A stretch of DNA of 64,000 bases from contig NZ_LT670817.1 of assembly GCF_900129425.1 (NCBI RefSeq), forward strand, positions 62,001-126,000, in the 5' to 3' direction. This document shows positions 40,262 through 48,470 of the stretch, in pieces. The translations under genes were made by a program, and so were the position numbers. This DNA is from Bradyrhizobium erythrophlei. GTDB lineage: Bacteria > Pseudomonadota > Alphaproteobacteria > Rhizobiales > Xanthobacteraceae. Position 1 is the stretch's first letter. Each line of letters begins with the position of its first letter. A model generated the notes under the pieces. It did not search any database and had not been told where the DNA came from. It saw only the letters and a list, made by a program, of their open reading frames with translations.

Positions 40262-41185
40262 TTATGCGCCTTCTTGCGTCGCGGCGGGCGCCTTGCCGCG
40301 GATCGGCGCGACCGGACGGCGTGCTTCGCCGGGCTCCACGATGAAGCGCTGATCGAGGGAATACCAGGGTGTCGCGAGACCCAACTCGGGCGAGGGCTCG
40401 TCATGGCGCACGTAGTTGCCGATCAGCGCGCGCGTGACGCCAAACTGCACATCTGAATCGATGTGCTCGTCGTCGGGCGAGTAAATTTGCGAGATCAGGG
40501 TTTTGTAGCCCGGCTTGTAGATCATGAAGTGCAGATGCGCGGGCCGGAAATGGTGGCGACGGGTGGCCCTCACCAGTTCCCCGACCGGCCCATCGACAGG
40601 GATCGGATACCCCGCCGGCTTGACACTGCGGAAATCAAAACGCCCGGCTTCGTCAGAAATAAACCGCCCGCGTAAATTCATCTCGGCCTGCTCGGGATCC
40701 TGGTTCTCATAGAGACCTTCCGGCGAGGAGTGCCAAACGTCGACTTCGGCCCCGGCCACAGGCCGCCCCTTTCCGTCTTCGATGGAGACGTGAACGACCA
40801 GCCCCGGGCCCGGCGTCGGTGAACGCAGCAACGTATCTCCGCTGGCGCTCAGCGGCTGATCTTCGCGCCAAAACGGACCCAGCAGGTTCGCCTGGGTTTC
40901 GGTCTGGCCATGGTTGCCGTTGTTGAGCAGGCAGACCAAAGAGGACACACCCAGCGAGCCCGCCATCAACACGACTTCGTTGTGCGAGGCGGTCGTCTTC
41001 TGGCCCATCGCCGCGACGATCCTCGCCGCTTGCTGGAATTCGCGTTCGGTCAGGCGAACCTCGCGCACAAAGCCGTGCAAATGTCGCACGAGCGCCAGCA
41101 AGATTTCGCGCAGACGCGGATCCTCCGTGCGGGTAACGGCTTCAACGACGGCGTCGGTCACCATGGCCTGATTTTCTATGATCAT
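40262..41185 (-). CDS. Intradiol ring-cleavage dioxygenase (hydroxyquinol/catechol 1,2-dioxygenase type)
   Basis: A protein of 307 residues. The N-terminal helical dimerisation domain (TEDPRLREILLALVRHLHGF, VREVRLTEREFQQAARIVAA) and NLLGPFWREDQP are characteristic of the 1,2-dioxygenase group. The Fe(III) ligands are visible: Tyr in SPEGLYEN, Tyr in PAGYPIPVDGPVG and two His in FRPAHLHF. The enzyme would open catechol or hydroxyquinol between the hydroxyls. It lies between an AraC-type regulator gene upstream and a Liv-type transporter downstream on the same strand, suggesting one catabolic unit. Downstream muconate or maleylacetate enzymes are not in the window. Confidence 0.92.
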   Translation of the reverse strand: MIIENQAMVTDAVVEAVTRTEDPRLREILLALVRHLHGFVREVRLTEREFQQAARIVAAMGQKTTASHNEVVLMAGSLGVSSLVCLLNNGNHGQTETQANLLGPFWREDQPLSASGDTLLRSPTPGPGLVVHVSIEDGKGRPVAGAEVDVWHSSPEGLYENQDPEQAEMNLRGRFISDEAGRFDFRSVKPAGYPIPVDGPVGELVRATRRHHFRPAHLHFMIYKPGYKTLISQIYSPDDEHIDSDVQFGVTRALIGNYVRHDEPSPELGLATPWYSLDQRFIVEPGEARRPVAPIRGKAPAATQEGA

Positions 41186-41382
41186 TTCCAGCCTATCCCG
41201 CGAGGCCCCGTGTATCAGGGCCAGACATCGCCAGCGTCAGGTATCAGAATTGCGGCTATTTCGGAAGCGCCGGCGAGACGCGCGATCTCTGCGCAACATC
41301 GCTCAGGGTTTCAAGGATCGAATATAAGCCGCGAGCGCGAACGCCTACCAGGGAAGGCCGGGGGGATGTTGAATGTGGGAAG

Positions 41383-42384
41383 CTATGACAGACGTTCATG
41401 GCCATAATAGTTCACGGTACCGTCGCGGGCGCGATTGTCTTCTGCGGAGCACGCGCCCGGGCCGTGACCGAACCGGTGACGAAACTTTCTCGCGAAATGT
41501 CTGTAGTCGCGAAAACCGCAAGCATACGCAATTTCGCCGAGAGCCTGACTTGCGCCCAGGGTCGCCCGGCGCTGCAGAAGACGCGCGGCGTGATCTAGAC
41601 GAAACGAATAGATGAATTCATTGCAAGTCGAACCCCGTTGCGTAAACAATTTCTGGAGATAACGCAGTGAAATCCCCGCTCTCGCTGCGGCCTCGCAAGG
41701 ACCAAAATCCGGATCGGCGAAACCGTCCTTGATGACGCCACGGACACGCCTGAACAGCTTGTCCGCGTGACGCGACGGCGCCGGATCATCGGGTGCGAAC
41801 AACGCGCCGACAAGATCGTAGACTGTTAGCCGCATATAAGAATCGGCCGGCGAGGGGGGTGATCCTTCTCCATCCGCGGAATTGAGGATGAGATCAAGGA
41901 GCAGGCGACCGGCAGCCGTTCCGCTGTGCCGGTAAAGACCGCCCCGTGGCTCGAATCCGAGATGCGAAACCAGGGACCGGCGCGGCAAAAGAAGAGCCAC
42001 GGACTTCCACGGCCCACCCGCATTGGTATTGAAGAAAGTCGCGGGCCGGGCCGTATCGACGAGCGCAACATCGCCCACATCGAAGCGCACGGCTTCCTCG
42101 TTGTGGGTCATCGCTGACCGGCCGGCGACTTGAAAGATCGTGAAATAGTGGTCCGCGCCATCGAGGCGAACATCGCGGTGTGTCCGTTCGACCCGACGAG
42201 CATTGGAACCAACCTCGGCTGCGGTGAGCCCGCAGACGCTAAGGGGGCACACGCAGCCGGTAAAGGCCTTGGGGTCGATACCTTCCGGGTTGAACCGCCC
42301 GCCCATCGTGCGGATCAGCTCTTTCCACGTCTCGAAATCCAAATGTGGTGAGCCAGGGATATTGCCGCTCGATTCTCGTGGCAT
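41383..42384 (-). CDS. AraC-family transcriptional regulator
   Basis: A protein of 333 residues. The N-terminal ~200 residues form a cupin-like AraC_binding_2-type sensor (VERTHRDVRLDGADHYFTIFQV, FDVGDVALVDTARPATFFN). The C-terminus has two helix-turn-helices (CEAAARAGISLRYLQKLFTQ and LGEIAYACGFRDYRHFARKF). ATG 42384 is used because GGAAAG lies just upstream; a GTG at 42411 would add nine residues. The gene precedes the ring-cleaving dioxygenase on the same strand, with a 197-base gap, and is a plausible activator of it. Confidence 0.88.
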   Translation of the reverse strand: MPRESSGNIPGSPHLDFETWKELIRTMGGRFNPEGIDPKAFTGCVCPLSVCGLTAAEVGSNARRVERTHRDVRLDGADHYFTIFQVAGRSAMTHNEEAVRFDVGDVALVDTARPATFFNTNAGGPWKSVALLLPRRSLVSHLGFEPRGGLYRHSGTAAGRLLLDLILNSADGEGSPPSPADSYMRLTVYDLVGALFAPDDPAPSRHADKLFRRVRGVIKDGFADPDFGPCEAAARAGISLRYLQKLFTQRGSTCNEFIYSFRLDHAARLLQRRATLGASQALGEIAYACGFRDYRHFARKFRHRFGHGPGACSAEDNRARDGTVNYYGHERLS

Positions 42385-42985
42385 CGCAACTTTCCATTTC
42401 TCAAACGACACAATCGTTCGTGACTTCAGATCGGAGCTGTATGCACGAGATGCAAGCTACTTGCCTCGGCTGACGTTTGCGAGCTTCGAAGGCTGATAAG
42501 ACAAAATTAGGCCTCCAGCGATCACGTCTTATCAATTGATGGTCAGACACGAAGACCCTGTCGACCGCAAACCAGCTGCCTTCTGCAGGTGCTTTGAGTA
42601 GCGAGCCCTTCGCCCTCGAAGGGTTTGGAAGCTGTTTTGAATGCGTCCGCCGCGGGATTCCAATAGCAAAACTCTAGTCGTGGGAATCTATTCAATTCAT
42701 CCCGGAATTCTCATAGCGCGACTAACGCGGCGCGCTTTTGTTTAGGCGGGGGATTTCCGGTCGCGAGTAAACTTTGCCGTTCAGCGATGCAACTCGCCCT
42801 TAACCTGGCTGAGGACCGTGTGGGCGCGCCAAGCCAACATGTCGGATGAGTTCTGATCGCTGGAATTTGGTGCGTCGTGCGCCTGTGACGCCCTTTGAGT
42901 GGTACCGGCGCGCACTAACACTTGTATCGCCAGCCAGTCGGAATAGGTCGCCGCAGCCGGGTTCACACTTCAACCCAGAGCTAAG
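42385..42985. other. Intergenic region of about 600 bases
   Basis: Divergent spacer between AraC (minus) and the DUF3050 gene (plus), lower in GC around 42480-42720. Two overlapping minus-strand frames of about 60 codons (42781-42994) have no family resemblance and no good ribosome site. Nothing else recognisable is present, so it may be the scar of a lost gene. Confidence 0.4.
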
Positions 42986-43019
42986 ATCAAACATGATGAA
43001 ATATCAAACATGATGAAAT
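42986..43019 (+). repeat. Two tandem 17-bp repeats directly before the DUF3050 start
   Basis: ATCAAACATGATGAAAT occurs at 42986-43002 and 43003-43019 without a gap, and a partial third copy (TCAAACATG, 43025-43033) covers the real start codon. Thus the start region GGTCAAACATG has been copied twice upstream. Each copy has its own ATG, giving a seven-codon or shorter decoy frame. Confidence 0.8.
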
Positions 43020-43030
43020 AGAGGTCAAAC

Positions 43031-43888
43031 ATGCCGAAACAGGACCGTTACTGCCTCGCTACTCTTCGTACCCAGTTGCTCGACCACCCCGTCTACGCGG
43101 AGGTCGCTTCTATCGAGGATCTAAGGCGATTTATGGAAGATCATGTCTTCGCCGTCTGGGATTTCATGTCGCTCCTAAAGCGGCTGCAGCAGGATCTGAC
43201 ATGCACGAAAGTGCCGTGGTTCCCCGTGGACAACGCGCGGGCTGCACGCCTTATCAACGACATCGTGATAGGCGAAGAGACGGATGTCGATCCGGACGGC
43301 TCCTATGTCAGCCACCTCGATCTCTACCTCCGCGCCATGGTCGACGTCGGCGCCAGTACCCGACAATTCGACAGATTCCGTTCAATGGCGCAGGTCGGTG
43401 TTTCCGTCGAAAAGGCTATGGCGCGCGCGGGTGTGTCGTCTCATGTACAGGCCTTTGTCGCGCATACGATGACGCTGGCCCGGTCGGGATCGACGGAAGA
43501 GGTCTTGGCGGCATTCTTTCACGGCCGCGAGGACATCATACCGGAGATGTTCAGCAGGCTGCAAAAGACGCTCCCAGGCGCGAGGCACGACAACGACAAC
43601 GACCCCCTGCGTCATTTCGTCTACTACATCGATCGGCACATCGAACTCGATGGGGATAGTCACGGTCCAATGGGGCGGGAGCTGCTCGAAGGCCTGGTTG
43701 CCGACTCACCGCAGAGGGATGAACGGGCTTTGCGGGCCGCGTGCAACAGCATCAAAGCCCGGATCGAGCTTTGGAATGGCACATTAAACACACTTCGCGA
43801 CATGCGCGCGAAGAAGGCTACGTCCGCTACACAAGCTACGGCACGGCAGATGGGCGAAGCTCCGCTGGTCTCCAGACGAGCGAGCTGA
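43031..43888 (+). CDS. DUF3050 family protein (haem-oxygenase-like fold)
   Basis: A protein of 285 residues. The segments LLDHPVYAEVASIEDLRRFM, EDHVFAVWDFMSLLKRLQQD and LTCTKVPWFP are the hallmark of DUF3050, and the later YYIDRHIELDGDSHGPMGRE is also conserved. The family has the all-helical haem-oxygenase-like fold. Its His and acidic residues, including the pairs in HIELDGDSH, could bind a di-metal centre as in related oxidases, but no reaction is established. GAGG precedes ATG 43031. Surrounded by a long spacer and the convergent RND gene; no operon partner. Confidence 0.85.
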   Translation: MPKQDRYCLATLRTQLLDHPVYAEVASIEDLRRFMEDHVFAVWDFMSLLKRLQQDLTCTKVPWFPVDNARAARLINDIVIGEETDVDPDGSYVSHLDLYLRAMVDVGASTRQFDRFRSMAQVGVSVEKAMARAGVSSHVQAFVAHTMTLARSGSTEEVLAAFFHGREDIIPEMFSRLQKTLPGARHDNDNDPLRHFVYYIDRHIELDGDSHGPMGRELLEGLVADSPQRDERALRAACNSIKARIELWNGTLNTLRDMRAKKATSATQATARQMGEAPLVSRRAS

Positions 43889-43901
43889 GAACCAAGAAAC
43901 A

Positions 43902-43928
43902 GACCCGCCGCTTGCCTAGCGGCGGGTC
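43902..43928. terminator. Hairpin terminator shared by the DUF3050 and RND genes
   Basis: GACCCGCCGC (43902-43911) pairs perfectly with GCGGCGGGTC (43919-43928) across a 7-base loop. The loop contains the stop codon of the minus-strand RND gene (43916-43918). The minus strand continues into a T-rich run (TCTGTTTCTTGG), so it should terminate the RND transcript. Confidence 0.75.
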
Positions 43929-46900
43929 GTCGGCAGCCTGGCCGGCGGATGCGGCTCTTTGCCAGATCCGCCGAAGCGCTTCTTTACGCGCTCGCGCAAC
44001 TGCTGGAACGTGACGTAGAGCATCGGTACCATGAAGATCCCGATCGAACTTGCGGCGAGCATGCCGCCGAACACGGCGGTACCAACGGCCCTGCGGCTGA
44101 TCTGAGCGGCGCCTGTGGCGATCACCAGCGGCAGCAACCCGAGAATGAAAGCGATCGAGGTCATCATCACGGCGCGGAATCGCATCTGCGCACCTGATAT
44201 CGCCGCGTCGTCGATCGCAACGCCGCTCTCTCGTTGCTCCTTGGCAAACTCGACAATCAGGATACCGTTCTTGGCGGCCAGCGCGATCAGCACCACGAGC
44301 CCAATCTGACCGTAGAGATCGAGGTTCAGCCCGGCGAGCTTGATGCCGAGATAAGACCCCAACACGCCGACGACGACCGACAGCAGCACGGGAATCGGGA
44401 TCGTCCAGCTTTCGTAAAGCCCGACCAGGAACAAATAGGCGAACAGCACCGCAAGCCCGAGGATGATACCGGTCTGGCCGGACGCCTGCTGTTCCTGATA
44501 TGCGGTGCCGGTCCATTCAAAGCTATAGCCTGCCGGCAGCGTGGTATTGGAGATCTCCGTCATGGCGGCGAGCGCCGTCCCGGAAGAGATGCCAGCCGCC
44601 GGGCTTCCGTTGACGGTGACCGAGCGGTAATTGTTGTAGCGCGTGATGACCTGAGGTCCCGTCACGATCTTGACGCTGGCGATGGATCGCATCGGCACCA
44701 TCTGGCCGGTGCCGTTGCGCACATATATTTGCCAGATGTCCGAAAGGTCGCCGCGATTGGATGCCTCGCCCTGAACGTTGACCTGCCAGGTGCGGCCGTA
44801 GAGATTGAAGTTGTTGACGTAGATGCCGCCAAGCGTCGCCTGCAACGCGGTGAAGACGTCGCTGATGTTGAGGCCGAGCGCCTGCGCCTTGGCGCGGTCG
44901 ATGTCGAGATAGATCGACGGATTGGTCGCCGTGAAGGTCGAGAACACGCGCGTGAGCCGCGGGTCGCTGTTGGCGGCGGCGATCAGCCCGGCGGTGACGT
45001 TGCCCATCGCGGCCGGGTCCTGTCCCTCCAGCGCTTCGAGCTGGTACTCGAAGCCGCCGCTGGTCGAAAGCCCGATGATCGGCGGCAGATTGAACGGCAG
45101 CACGTTGGCCTGCCGGATCTGCGCTCCGCCGCCGAACGTTTGCCGGATCAGGGCCTGCACCGAATCCGCCGCTGCCTTGCGATCCGCGAACGGCTTCAGC
45201 CGCGCCACCATGAAGGCGTTGTTCGGTTCGGATACTCCGTCCAACAGGGAAAAGCCGATGATCGAGAGCGTGTGCTGAACCGCCGGCATCTGCTTCAGCA
45301 GGCTTTCAACCTGTTTGGTCACCTCACTGGTGCGCGACACCGATGCGCCATCAGGCAATTGTACCGAGATGAAGAATGCGCCCTGGTCTTCTTCCGGAAG
45401 GAACCCTGTCGGCGTTAACCGCGAAACCCCGAATATGCCGCCTGCGAACACCAGCACAAGGACAAGCGACAGCGCGGCCATTCGCACCAGCCGCCGCACG
45501 CCGCCGGCGTAGCGGTCGCGCATCCAGTCGATACCGCCGAGTACGCGCCCCATGATGCCGCGCCGCGGCCCGGTGTGACGCAGGAACACCGCGCACAGCG
45601 CCGGCGACAAGGTCAGCGCATTGAGGGCCGAGATCAGCATCGCCGCGCTGATCGTCACCGCGAACTGGCGGAACAGCGTGCCGGAAATCCCGGGAATGAA
45701 GGCAATCGGCACGAACACCGACAGCAGCACCAGCGTGATCGCGATGATCGGCGCGGTGATCTGGGTCATGGCCTTCTTGGTAGCTTCGGCCGGCGAAAGA
45801 TCCGGTTCCTCCTCCATCACGCGCTCGACGTTTTCGACCACGACAATGGCGTCGTCGACCACGATGCCGATCGCGAGCACCATCGCCAGCAGCGATACCG
45901 TGTTGGCCGAATAGCCAAGCACCAGCAGCACGGCGAAGGCGCCGATCAAGCTCACCGGCACCGCAACCGCCGGGATGATCGTGGCGCGCAAACTGCCGAG
46001 GAACAGAAACACCACGATCACCACCAGGACGAAGGCTTCGCCGATCGTCTTGAGCACCTCGGCGATGGTGTCGCTCACAAAGGTGGTGGAATCGTATTGC
46101 ACCAGATAGGACAGGCCCGCCGGAAATCGTCCCGACAACCTTTGCAGCGTCGCCTGCACCGCCTTCGCCGTCGTCACCGCATTGGCGCCGGGCGCAAGAT
46201 AAATGCCGATCGGCACCCCGGCACGGCCGTCGATCCGCGACTCGCTGTCGAGATTTTGCGCGCCGATCTCGACGCGGGCGACGTCGCTGATCCGCAGCAC
46301 CGAGCCGTCCGGGTTCGCCCGCAGCACGATGTTGCCGAACTGCGCCGGAGTGGTCAGCCTGCCCTGGGTCTGTACGTTGAACTGGAACTGCTGGTCGTCG
46401 CTGATCGGCCGGGCGCCGATCCGGCCGACCGGCGCCTGCACGCTCTGGGCCCGGATTGCGGCAATGACGTCGGATGGCGCGAGGTTGAGGCTGGTCAGCC
46501 GCTGCGAATCGAACCAGATCCGCATCGAGTAGTTGAGTTTCGCGAACAAGCTGGCCTGGCCGACGCCCGGGGTACGGGAAATCGCATCGAGCACGTTGAT
46601 GATGGCGTAGTTGGTGATGAACAACGGATCCTGCTCGCCATTGGCGCTGTAGAGCACGATGAATTGCAGGATCGCCGACGATTTCTTCTGCACCACCAAG
46701 CCCTGCAGTTGCACCTCGGGCGGCAGTTGCGACAGCGCGGTCTGAACGCGGTTGTTGACGTTCACGGTGTTGATGTCGGGATTGGTGCCGAGCGCGAACG
46801 AAACCGTTAGCGTGTAGCTGCCGTCATTGCCGCTGGTCGATTTCATGTACAGCGCGCGGTCGACCCCGACCACCTGCGCCTCGAGCGGCTGGGCGACGCT

Positions 46901-47080
46901 GGACTCGACCACCTCCGCCGAGGCGCCGGGGAACACGCCGGTGACCGTGACCTGTGGCGGCACGATGTCGGGAAATTGCGCCACCGGAATCGCCAGTAGC
47001 GCGAGCGCGCCGGCGATGGTGATGACGAACGCGATCACGATCGCGAGACGGGGACGGTCGACGAAAACCGCGGAAATCAT
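43916..47080 (-). CDS. RND efflux pump inner-membrane transporter (HAE1 family)
   Basis: A protein of 1054 residues, the full length of AcrB/MexB-type pumps. N-terminus MISAVFVDRPRLAIVIAFVITI, then PDIVPPQVTVTGVFPGASAE, the central LGYSANTVSLLAMVLAIGIV with Asp pair DDAIVVVENVERV in span 4, and the C-terminal half with SGQTGIILGLAVLFAYLFLV and GLVVLIALAAKNGILIVEFA. The Asp residues of span 4 and the Lys in AAKNG form the proton relay of the family. It expels hydrophobic compounds through the periplasm with the adaptor encoded upstream; no outer-membrane channel is in the cluster. Start overlaps the adaptor stop by four bases. Confidence 0.95.
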   Translation of the reverse strand: MISAVFVDRPRLAIVIAFVITIAGALALLAIPVAQFPDIVPPQVTVTGVFPGASAEVVESSVAQPLEAQVVGVDRALYMKSTSGNDGSYTLTVSFALGTNPDINTVNVNNRVQTALSQLPPEVQLQGLVVQKKSSAILQFIVLYSANGEQDPLFITNYAIINVLDAISRTPGVGQASLFAKLNYSMRIWFDSQRLTSLNLAPSDVIAAIRAQSVQAPVGRIGARPISDDQQFQFNVQTQGRLTTPAQFGNIVLRANPDGSVLRISDVARVEIGAQNLDSESRIDGRAGVPIGIYLAPGANAVTTAKAVQATLQRLSGRFPAGLSYLVQYDSTTFVSDTIAEVLKTIGEAFVLVVIVVFLFLGSLRATIIPAVAVPVSLIGAFAVLLVLGYSANTVSLLAMVLAIGIVVDDAIVVVENVERVMEEEPDLSPAEATKKAMTQITAPIIAITLVLLSVFVPIAFIPGISGTLFRQFAVTISAAMLISALNALTLSPALCAVFLRHTGPRRGIMGRVLGGIDWMRDRYAGGVRRLVRMAALSLVLVLVFAGGIFGVSRLTPTGFLPEEDQGAFFISVQLPDGASVSRTSEVTKQVESLLKQMPAVQHTLSIIGFSLLDGVSEPNNAFMVARLKPFADRKAAADSVQALIRQTFGGGAQIRQANVLPFNLPPIIGLSTSGGFEYQLEALEGQDPAAMGNVTAGLIAAANSDPRLTRVFSTFTATNPSIYLDIDRAKAQALGLNISDVFTALQATLGGIYVNNFNLYGRTWQVNVQGEASNRGDLSDIWQIYVRNGTGQMVPMRSIASVKIVTGPQVITRYNNYRSVTVNGSPAAGISSGTALAAMTEISNTTLPAGYSFEWTGTAYQEQQASGQTGIILGLAVLFAYLFLVGLYESWTIPIPVLLSVVVGVLGSYLGIKLAGLNLDLYGQIGLVVLIALAAKNGILIVEFAKEQRESGVAIDDAAISGAQMRFRAVMMTSIAFILGLLPLVIATGAAQISRRAVGTAVFGGMLAASSIGIFMVPMLYVTFQQLRERVKKRFGGSGKEPHPPARLPTTRR

Positions 47081-48318
47081 CGGCTCTTGCCCGCCGGTTT
47101 CGCCGCGCCGGCGCCGCCGCTATCAATTGGCGTGCCGTCACTGGCGGAGGCCTTCATGCTGGACTGGATCAGCGCGCTCGCCGGCCCAGGCGAGACCGGC
47201 TGGCCAGGACGCACCCGCTGCAGGCCCTCGACGATCACCTTGTCGCCCAGCGCGAGCCCGTTGATGACCGCAGCTATTGTCGGGGTCGACTGCCCGAGCT
47301 GGATCCGACGCTGCTCGGCCTTGTTATCCGCGCCGACCGTGAAGACATAATCGCCCTGCTGGTCGGACAGCACCGCGGAGCGCGGAATCGCCAGCACCTC
47401 GACCGGCTGCACGCCCTCCAGCATCACGGTGACAAATTCGCCGTCGGTAAGTTCGCGCACCGGACCGCCTGTGGTCGAGGGATCATGCAGCGGTGGATTG
47501 GGGATTGCGCCGCGCACCGAGATCGTATCGGTGCTCTGCGCGACGGTGTTGTCGACGAAGTTTAATTGGCCGGTCTGGTCATAAAGGCGACCGTCTGTCA
47601 GGCGAATCTTGATCACCACCGCGTTGAAGCCGCCCCGCGTTGCGTAGCGGTCGCGCAACTCCAGTCCCGCGCGCACCGAGACCGGGAAGAGGACGTACAT
47701 CGGATCCTGGCTGACGATGGTGGTCAGCACACCCGATCCCGGGTTGACCACGTTGCCTTCGGTCACCGCGGTGCGGCCGATCTTGCCGTCGATGGGCGAG
47801 CGGATATCGGTATAGTCGAGGTTGATTTGGGAGGATTGCACCTGGGCCTGAGCGGACTGCACCTGGGCCTCAAGGCTGCGCTGGTTGGCGAGCGCCGCGT
47901 CGTAGGTCGATTGCTGGCCGGCCGGGCCGCCAAGCAAAGTCCGCGCCCGGTCGGTGGTCAGCTTGGCGTTTTCCAGTGTCGCCTGTAACTGCGCCACAAC
48001 CGCCTGCTTCGAGGCAAGATCGGCCTCGAACGGACCCTGCTCGAGACGATAGAGATGTTCTCCCGCCTTGATTTCGCTGCCTTCCTCGAACAGCCGCTTT
48101 TCCAGAAACGCGGTGACGCGCGCGACCACGTTGACCCGGTTGACCGCCTCGATCCTTCCGAGAAATTCGCTGGATTCGGTAATCGGCCGCTTGGCCGCTT
48201 CAACGATTCCTACCGCCGGGGGCCCGCTAGGGGCGGGCTGCGCCCGCGTTGCTGAGGGAGTTCCAACCGCGATGGCACCCGCAGTCAGCAGACTGATAGG
48301 CAATCTTGCAAGGTGCAT
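47077..48318 (-). CDS. RND efflux pump periplasmic adaptor
   Basis: About 413 residues. A signal peptide (MHLARLPISLLTAGAIAVGT...) precedes a membrane-fusion-protein layout: beta-barrel strand VNVVARVTAFLEKRLFEEGS, lipoyl-like half LYRLEQGPFEADLAS, a helical hairpin and QINLDYTDIRSPIDGKIGR, which is the conserved second half. It connects the HAE1 pump to an outer-membrane channel. Start choice: ATG 48318 has GAGGG upstream; ATG 48336 adds six residues with no ribosome site. Operon with the pump gene, which it overlaps. Confidence 0.92.
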   Translation of the reverse strand: MHLARLPISLLTAGAIAVGTPSATRAQPAPSGPPAVGIVEAAKRPITESSEFLGRIEAVNRVNVVARVTAFLEKRLFEEGSEIKAGEHLYRLEQGPFEADLASKQAVVAQLQATLENAKLTTDRARTLLGGPAGQQSTYDAALANQRSLEAQVQSAQAQVQSSQINLDYTDIRSPIDGKIGRTAVTEGNVVNPGSGVLTTIVSQDPMYVLFPVSVRAGLELRDRYATRGGFNAVVIKIRLTDGRLYDQTGQLNFVDNTVAQSTDTISVRGAIPNPPLHDPSTTGGPVRELTDGEFVTVMLEGVQPVEVLAIPRSAVLSDQQGDYVFTVGADNKAEQRRIQLGQSTPTIAAVINGLALGDKVIVEGLQRVRPGQPVSPGPASALIQSSMKASASDGTPIDSGGAGAAKPAGKSR

Positions 48319-48470
48319 TTCGCGCGCCCTCACCATGACCGGAAGCCAATGTTAGCATACTTCGATCGAGGGGGATCGCCGGGATTGAACAATCATTCCC
48401 GGGCGCTGCACAATTCTAACGGTGACGTGGCACACGAAATGCCGCCGAACAATCCGGTATCCCCGTTACG

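Noticed and set aside
42781..42994. Two overlapping ~60-codon minus-strand frames
   Set aside because: No ribosome site, no family resemblance, and mutually overlapping in different frames; treated as non-coding.
42986..43019. CRISPR-like repeats
   Set aside because: Only two copies, no spacers and no cas genes in the window.
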